From: Podocnemis expansa
Lineage: Eukaryota; Chordata; Testudines; Podocnemididae
Reading direction: 5' to 3'
NCBI GenBank assembly: GCA_007922195.1
Contig: ML681963.1
Coordinates: 141,012,449 to 141,076,448, forward strand
Length of the DNA: 64,000 nucleotides
In this document: in pieces, positions 56,949 to 64,000 of the stretch
How the letters are laid out: each line of letters opens with the position of its first letter
Position numbering within the stretch: the stretch's first letter is position 1
The notes under the pieces: generated by a model
The model's input: only the letters and a program-made list of their open reading frames with translations
The model's database searches: none
Told to the model about the DNA's origin: nothing
Program-made: the position numbers and the translations under genes

Positions 56949-57719
56949 CATGATGCTCTTTTCACAAAGCTATTGTCAAAACTGAATGGCACTTTGAATA
57001 TAAGGGTAGCCTAGCAAATTGACAATGATATTTTCCAGCACTTTCATTGTCTTGCAGGTGATTGGGAGTACCTATGACAATCAGGTGTGGAGAGAGAGGG
57101 AAACTGCGTTGGGTGCTGCATTAGGCAGGAAGCTAGCTTTTAATGTCTGGAGCCTGAGGTTTAGTTTTTGGTTGGAGATTAAAGCTGAGAATGAGTTTGT
57201 TGGCTTTTTTCCTAATCTCTTGTCACGCACATCATGAAGCCATTGCACTCTATTCAATGGGATTGTGGTCCTGGAGAGGTGCAAGATGTGAGGTATGGTT
57301 TGTGGTTGGTGTTGATTTGTGGCAGCACATTCACTTTCTAGCCCTGTGCTCCAAGGAGCTCATAGACTCAATAGACAGATTTGTGTAGACAGACATCAGG
57401 GAAGAATAGCAGGGATTCTTCTGTAAAAGTCCACATGATTTGCTACAGACGTCATGGCAGAAGTGTGTATTTAAGAAGTAATTAAAAGTGGAAAGGGCAA
57501 GGGCCTTGCAGATAAGTTGGGGGGGGGACAGGGAGTATAGCACATACAGAGGGCACTACAGAAGAGGACCTGGAGGCAGACAAGGCTGGGAACAGTGGCA
57601 AATTGTAAGGGGTAAGGCATAATGTGAAACTCAGCAAGGGAGGAGAAGTAGGCAGGACACAGGTAGATCTGAGAAAGGTTTCTGCAAGAAAGGGACTTCT
57701 ATACTTGACACTTACCCTC

Positions 57720-57865
57720 TGAGGTAGTCTCTATCAGCCTCACAATGTGAGGCAAGGATTTACAACAAGACTAAATGACTTGCCTGAAAGTATGCAGGAA
57801 AATCTGGCGCAGAGCAGGGATTTTAGCCCAGGCCCATGGTTAATGCAGTAACTCCAGACTATTCC
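57720..57865 (-). repeat. MIR/CORE-SINE copy
   Basis: 'gactaaatgacttgcctgaa' and 'gcagagcagggattttagcc' are the antisense SINE core. The copy is diverged. Confidence 0.55.
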
Positions 57866-58437
57866 TCCTCAACAGTTGTGCAATATTGGCCTCCCCTTGT
57901 ACTGCAATCATATGCTGTTTATCTGATTACTTTTTAATGGTGTTAGCGATGGGCCCAAATCAGAGCCTTGGATCCAAATAACCTTACTTTTCAGGGAAGC
58001 CTGGATCCATATGATGATGTGTTCTTTGTGGCTCAGGCACATCTCTGATCCACACCATCAGTCAGCTTCTGTTCCTTACCTACGTTCCTCGAGCCGCAAT
58101 TACACAATAATCAAAAGCGGGCAGCTGCACCAGTCCATGAGTACTGGCTCTTCAGGCGGCTTTGTTGTTTGATTAGAGGTAGGTATGAAAGGAGTTGACC
58201 CATCACACAGACATTTATGGCTCTGCTGTGCCTTCTGGCTCAATGGGCATCCAGCACTCTGACTGCTGAATTGACTGCAGTGAAGTCATTGCCGGCTCAT
58301 TTCAGCAGAGGGAGATGACATCAGTTTAATGGGGCCACACAGTGTAAACAACAATGTGCAGCCAGTATAAAGCATGGCAGGCAGTTCTGCCCAAGTGCAC
58401 ACTCTCATTTCCTTTCTTCCTCTCTGTCTGTATCATA

Positions 58438-58590
58438 GTCATTTTCTCCTCCTCTTCTGTCTCCTTCACTCTTAACGCTCTCTCCCTCTTTTTGTCCTCC
58501 TCCTCCTCACTCTTTTTGTCTGGCTCTTTCTATCCCACTTGCTGTGGCCACCTCCTCCTCCTCCTCTCTGTTTTCTATTTCCCCTCTCAT
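58438..58590. repeat. polypyrimidine tract
   Basis: About 150 bp of almost pure C and T on the + strand with repeated 'cctcctcctcc'. Confidence 0.75.
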
Positions 58591-59652
58591 AGCAGCGGAT
58601 TCTTGGGTACATTTTGATGTCTTTGGTGACATATAGGGGCCTTAAGGGGGATGCAAATAGCCCTGTCCCCTCAAGAATGCCTCCTGCACAGGGAGTCTCT
58701 CATCTGGCATAAGGGCTTTGTTCCCAGCCCCCTGTGGAGGGACATGGGACAGGTCAGAAGCATGGTATGCTATGGCTATTTCCTGTTTCCAAGAGCCCAT
58801 AAGAAGCCATGGGAAGTAAAATTAGAGCAGCCCTGAGGCTGCTCTAATTTGCACCAGGGGTTGGACAGGCCACCAAATTTCCCCCAAATATGGAAAGGAG
58901 TCTCTCTTGTCTCACTCACATGCCATGCCTTTTGCAAATTCAGGAGTGGCATACCTAACAATAGTCAGGGATACAAAGATTTTCTTTAACAAGTGAAATA
59001 CCCTTGTCTATATGTGCACAGAAACCTAGTGTAGTGGCTGCAAGTTCTGTGATCTTCACCCACTTAGAACAGGGCTGAGTTTGGCTTACGGTGCCCATGT
59101 CACAAGAAAGTTGGAAGGACACAACTGGATAAAATCCAGGGTTCCAGAAAGACCAGGCATCACAGGGCTGCATATCTGGTGATGGGGATACAAGAAGGCA
59201 CTCTGCCATTTCAGCTGTGAGGTGGGAAGTGATCCCCCTGCACGAGGCCTGGGGGAGTCTTGGTTCATATATGCACCCATCCCCCATACACACCCAAGGA
59301 GAATGAGCTCACGTATTATTCAGCACCTTGGTCTAGCCACACAGAATGTTAGCAGCAGGTGGGGGAGAAGTGGGATGCTATCAGCAGAGGAAGTGAAAAG
59401 ATCATTGGTTGCAGACAGAAAAGTTTATGTGCTGTGAAAATAGGTTTAAGAATGCATCTCCAGCTGCCCGTTATGGGGACATGGAGCCAGACACCAGGAG
59501 TTATCAGTGCAGACTGGAATCCATTACTCAGGCAACCTAATGGACTGACATTACCTCATCATGTCACTCCATTTTGGAGAATTACCTCACTTAGAAAATA
59601 GGCACCAAATATGTAATTGCGTGCTCACACACTGCATGGTTAATACCTGTGC

Positions 59653-59810
59653 CACCCCATAAGCCTATGCATGGGTAGCAAGTATGTGCATATGGTTGCA
59701 TGTGAAACCATGCACCTCCTATGTAAATATATATGTGGGCAGCAAGGACACATGATTGTGTCAAGCATGTAACTATATGCCCACCCATGTAAACATATGC
59801 ATGGGCAGCA

Positions 59811-59813
<3 letters not shown>
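59653..59813. repeat. degenerate tandem repeat, period 60-69
   Basis: Units begin 'caccccataagcctatgcat' (59653), 'cacctcctatgtaaatatat' (59713) and 'cacccatgtaaacatatgca' (59782). Each continues with 'gggcagcaag'-like text. Confidence 0.7.

Positions 59814-59853
<40 letters not shown>
59814..59853. repeat. (GT)20 microsatellite
   Basis: An uninterrupted GT run of 40 bp directly follows the third unit of the neighbouring tandem repeat. Confidence 0.97.
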
Positions 59854-59855
<2 letters not shown>

Positions 59856-60250
59856 ACACACATCTCCACCAGCCACATACTGTTCTGATTCCCCCCCTCC
59901 CATCCCCCTGAATCTTCTCAGCTGGGGTAAATAGGTGTAGCTTTGTAGACTTCCAGTTGTCTAGGTGTGTTTTATTATGGCCCAGATTCTCAGGTGGTGT
60001 AATAATCTGTCCTGTTTACCTGATGGGCAGCTTTTGCATTAACATTGTGTTCACTGTGACTAGTTAAATGTCATAATGTCTTACTGGTTCTGGACAGCAT
60101 TCCGACAGGTATGGAGGAGGAAAGAAGTTTAAGTGGTTTTAAGATAGAGTCAGCTAAGTTTATTAACAGGCTTATGTGACATGGTTGCTGCTAACTCCCG
60201 AGGTACCTTCCGGTCCTATGTTTTTCAGTAGTCTCTCTCTCTCTCTAAGG

Positions 60251-60765
60251 CAATGGTTCCCAAACTGGGGTATGGGGTCCCCTCGGAGGGTCACCAAAGA
60301 TTCCAGAGGGTCCATTTGACTTCAATAATATGGAGGTCAGTTAGTCTCCTGAGCCCCATACAGGGCACAGCAGTCGTGAGCTCCATGTTGACTGGAGCAG
60401 AGGAGCAGCCCTTCCCTGGCCTGCACCAACCCAGTGCCCAGCCAGAGGGGAAGAGCCCTGCACTGCTGGGGCCTGGAGCAGCACCCATCGACCCCCTAGG
60501 CTTGCATCTATTATCCTCAGTCCATGAGAGATGGGAAGAGTTGGGGCCGTATTGGGCACAGAGAGGTGACTGTGCCAGGGAACGCTTAGGTTTGTGCTCA
60601 GGTAAGAGTAATTTAAATTATTATTAATTACTTATTGTAGTGTTATCATTATCATGAAATGTGTTTAGAAGGGTTATGTGTGTTTATGGTCAGTGGGGGT
60701 GAGGGGGACTGCATGTTTTACCTAGTGTTAACTGGCATGGCATTCACTCAAGAAGGTTAGGAATC
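60251..60765. mobile_element. possible hAT-type element
   Basis: The left end 'caatggttcccaaactgggg' is typical. A matching right end 'ggttaggaatcatt' near 60765 is weak and no duplication was found. Confidence 0.4.
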
Positions 60766-61689
60766 ATTAAGGAAGTGAATATGTTCTCCACATCCTTCCC
60801 TTCCTTTGGAATAGCCCCCATTGTGGGATGAGAAGGAGCCAAGTCAAGCAAGGAAATGTCTTTCTGGGCCAGGTTAACAGTGAGTCAGTGGATCAAATAA
60901 CACAAGGCAGGTGGGAAGTGGTGTGGGATGGGTGCAAGAAGAGGACAACAGCTTTCCAAAATCCAGTTCAAATATTTATATGTGGACTGTACCTAGTGCT
61001 CAGCTTCCTATTGCAGCATATGCTAGTGTCCATTTCAGGAAAGCTGGGAAGGGGAAAGTAGTTCTGAGTCCCACGATGGGAAACAGGCCCTAAGAGCCTA
61101 ATCCTGCAGCCTGATAACCAACAGGCACCTTTTCACTAACTTCTGTGGGCTTTGGTGCAGGCCCCAAGTGCTCATCTGTTAGTTCTAGTAGTGCACTGAG
61201 TACAGTACCAGCAAGGGTGTGGTAGCTGACTAGAAATTTATGTCACTGACTGACAGGAGGAAAGTGTCTGTAAACTGAGCATGTCAGCTCTACAGGGCTG
61301 AACCCCCAAAAGTCCTCAGCTGCTACCTTACTTACAGGAGGCTGGAGGTGAATAATTGATGCAGCATTTCAGAGGGGGAAAAGGGAGGCATCACCGCTCC
61401 CCAGTCTCTTCTGTGGTGCACAAGTGGGATGCCAGACACTGCTCCTACTCCTGATCATGAGGAAGCCAACACAATTTCCACTTATTTTTTTTAGTTGAAT
61501 CAGATGACTAATAGCACATATCATAAATGAGAATGAAGTCAGCAGAGTTACTCCAGCTCATACTGGCTGCACATCTGGCCTCATTATGGAATTCAGCCGG
61601 GTAAGTCGAAGGAGACTCGGGGCCACGGACTGCAGGTTGTTTCTGTTTACTGCCTGTTACCTTATTTATGTTTGGAGAGAAACAGGGGT

Positions 61690-62405
61690 TAAAGTAGGCT
61701 GGAATGCACTGGAATGGCGTTCTGGGGCCCACTCTTTTTAGGGGCTCAGCATTCCAGAGCCCCTAAAAATTGAAAATGGAGCCAGAACACTGCATTCCGG
61801 GGCCCACCATTTAAAAATAGCAGACCCTGGAACACAGCATTCCAGCTCCATTTTCTATTGTTAGGGGCCCAGACGCTGAGCCTCTAAAAATAGCAGGTCC
61901 TGGAACAACATTCTGGCGCATGTCAGGAGGCAGGGAGCTGCCCCGGCCCAGGCTGAGGCTTTGGCCTGAGCCTGCTCAGTCAGAGCAGGCTCAGGCCGGA
62001 GCCTCAGCCCAGGCTGGGGCCACTCCAGTGACATCGTGGCCAGGTATGGGGACCCTGGAGGGGGTAGTGGAGGAGGCTGCAGGGACAGGTGAGCTGGCCT
62101 GGTGGGGAAAGGGCATGGCAGAGGGGGTCATCCCAGGGCAGCAGAGGAAGACTGTACAGCATGGCGGGGGGTTAGGAAGGGTTGGGGGACCAGCAAGGAG
62201 ATGGGGGCCAGGGGTAGTAGCTGGGGTGGGGTTAGATGGGTGAGGGCCAGTAGCTGGGGTGGGGGAAGCTTATGAGGAGCAGCAGCTGAGGTGAGGGCAG
62301 GCATTTGGGGTTCAGTAGCTGGAGTGCGTGAGGGGGTTCCCATCGGCATGAGGGGGGCCCTCACTGGTGCGAGGGGGCCTGGACTGGCATTGGGGGATGC
62401 TGTCA
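61690..62405. repeat. composite repeat related to the interior of the element at 30888, reverse orientation
   Basis: 'aggggttaaagtaggctgga' is the inverse of the 'ctttaacccctgc' border at 33410. Positions 61715-61920 repeat 'ggaatgc...ggggccc...ctatttttaggggc' modules in both orientations. Positions 62040-62400 are G-rich with 'agtagctggggtgggg' units, the inverse of the 'cccagctacac' units at 31440-31530. Confidence 0.6.
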
Positions 62406-63204
62406 AATTATACTTTAACCTCTGGAGAAAAGCATTCTTCATTCTCATTTTGTTCTGCCCTCTGGAAGCCCTCTCACTTAATCAAGCTTTGGTGGTGATT
62501 ACCTGGCAACTACCACATGCTCATCCTGAACGGATCCTGCTCAAAGGAATCATTGTGGGCAAGATGCTGGTTGTTCCATTGTCATTTAATAGGAACTTCC
62601 CCACCAGTGGTCTGTCCCATTGTAGGCAACGAAACATTTTCCACTGCCCTGCAGCTCGGATAATCACTTACATCAGAGCCAAATGCGTGCCGACACGGTG
62701 TAAAGAGCTACCAAATCAGAATAGTAGATTTTACATTGATTTTCAAGGGTATAAGTGGTCATTATTATTACTTCTATTACTATAGTTCCTAAAGGCTAAA
62801 ACCAAGATCAGGGCCCCATTCTACTTGATGCAGTGTAAAGGCTTGCAGTGAACATACAAGCCTTTCTCTGTCATGCCAAACATAAGATGGATCAATGTAC
62901 CTACTTTCAGGGACTTCGTAGTCAATCCTCAACCCCACCCATCACCTCTGACTTTGTATCACTATACTGATGCTCACCTCTGATCAGCCCATGGCCCCAG
63001 CCTCCATGGCCTCCTTGTTAAAATTTCAAACAAGCACCTCCATGCTTCCCCCCATGCTGCCTCACATTGTGGGGTAGTGAGCCCATGAACACCAGCAAAG
63101 CTACCTGATTCTCTTCCTGCAAATTCTTCCTTAACCTGCCTTTGGTGAGAGGACCCACAAAAAACTTGCCATGGGTTAGGTTGTTGGTATGCAGATTGCA
63201 GACA

Positions 63205-63360
63205 TCACTGAGCAGTACTGTTTTATTGTTCACATCAATCTGTCTAGATCCATCTATTGCCTCTTGTCTTAGTTTTAGATCATGAGTCCTTCACAGCAAG
63301 GACTGTCTTTTTGACATGTTGTTTGTACTGCACCTAGCACAATGGGATCCTGGCAATAGA
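63205..63360 (+). repeat. LINE/SINE 3'-end type repeat
   Basis: 'tgcctcttgtcttagtttta', 'caaggactgtctttttgaca' and 'gcacctagcacaatgggatc' are the familiar 3' segment of an amniote LINE-derived repeat. Confidence 0.6.
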
Positions 63361-63770
63361 GTCATAGAGTTTAAGACTAGAAGGAATCACCAGTTCATCT
63401 GGTTTGGCGTCCTGGATATCACCAGCCACCAATACTACCAAGCTAAACCCAACAATCAAAATGAAAAGTTTTACAGCCCACAGGAGTCTGGACTGTGGTA
63501 ACACTCACAGGCAGAGACTAGAAGGGACCAAGGTGCCCCAGTGCCTATGGTTGCTGCAATGTCAGAGAATTTTATTATATGAGATAGACTCAGATAAACC
63601 AGGCAAATTACATGCTGCAGAGGAAGGAAAAAAGACCAAGAAGCCAGGTCACTGCCAATCTGATCCGAGGAGAAATTCCTCCCCAACCTCCCGTGTAGGG
63701 ATCACTTTGATCCTGATCATGTGAGCAAGAACATCCAGCCAAGCACCTGAGTGAGAGAGTGCCCAGAGCT
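63358..63770 (-). repeat. CR1 LINE 3' region, antisense
   Basis: 'tagagtcatagagtttaaga', 'ctagaaggaatcaccagttc' and 'gaggagaaattcctccccaa' are antisense CR1 words common in turtles and crocodilians. The text between 63505 and 63720 is the more 5' part of the same family. Confidence 0.6.
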
Positions 63771-64000
63771 GTCTCAGAGCCACAGCCCACCCAGCCCAAT
63801 AGCCCATGTCCAGCCAGGGCCATCCCTGAGACTTCAGAGAAAAGAAATAAAACAAACAAAAAAACCTCAAACTACTTTGGGGATGAGGGTTGATCCCTTC
63901 CTGACCCATGCAGGTGGCCATCTATAACCCTGAAGCATGACCTTAAAGAAACTGTCATAAATGGCAGGTGAGCCTCAAGAAGTTGAGACCCGCCCCCATC

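Larger units (their letters stand above)
48863..64000. other. intergenic sequence right of the DIRS element
   Basis: No host exon was recognised. MOB2 follows DUSP8 in other amniotes, but no part of it was found. Outside the listed repeats the longer plain stretches are 50470-51250, 55000-55640, 55850-56560, 56950-57715, 58590-59650, 60770-61680 and 62410-63200. They show only short chance open frames. Confidence 0.5.

Noticed and set aside
58354..58617. Hydrophobic Ser/Leu-rich frame that looks like membrane segments
   Set aside because: It is translation of a polypyrimidine tract.
1..64000. CRISPR arrays, operons, bacterial promoters, rRNA or tRNA genes
   Set aside because: None was seen. 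The window is vertebrate DNA, and the tandem repeats have no spacer structure.
49278..64000. First exons of MOB2, the expected right-hand neighbour of DUSP8
   Set aside because: No open segment with MOB2-like sequence was found; it probably lies beyond the window.

Overview
The window is vertebrate nuclear DNA with one recognisable protein-coding gene in a repeat-rich setting. The repeats are CR1 LINE 3' ends, MIR/CORE-SINE copies, many short hAT-type elements with 8-bp target duplications, and a DIRS retrotransposon. These, with the DUSP8 sequence, point to a reptile, most probably a turtle. The species cannot be fixed from the sequence alone.

Positions 1-22188 hold DUSP8 on the + strand. 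DUSP8 is a dual-specificity MAP-kinase phosphatase of the JNK/p38-directed group. Four coding exons are certain: 15841-16007, 19101-19260, 19852-19975 and 21057-22188. They carry the linker, the catalytic domain with its HC-x5-R loop, and the long DUSP8-type tail to the stop codon. The exons for the N-terminal rhodanese/CH2 domain were not found and probably lie left of the window. An in-phase candidate exon at 5079-5196 could begin a shorter, rhodanese-less form with a basic docking-like stretch; this is an inference. The sequence after 22188 looks like a long 3' UTR. The best poly(A) signal (AATAAA) is at 30499.

Positions 30520-43288 are intergenic and built of nested repeats. A CR1 3' end is split by a 2.7-kb hAT-like element and by a second small hAT element. 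The larger hAT element is itself split by a 1.5-kb LTR-like insertion that carries a 44-bp tandem repeat. A separate hAT-like element (36340-37613) contains an imperfect inverted repeat of about 600 bp.

Positions 43289-48862 are a DIRS-type tyrosine-recombinase retrotransposon with inverted terminal repeats, an internal complementary region, and a broken gag with a LAP2-alpha-like domain. Its reverse transcriptase and recombinase region appears to be replaced by about 3 kb of unidentified sequence with decayed open frames on the minus strand.

Positions 48863-64000 are intergenic. They hold MITEs with TTTCGAAA palindromes, a LINE reverse-transcriptase remnant, a solo LTR, a GT microsatellite and further repeats. 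No second host gene was recognised.
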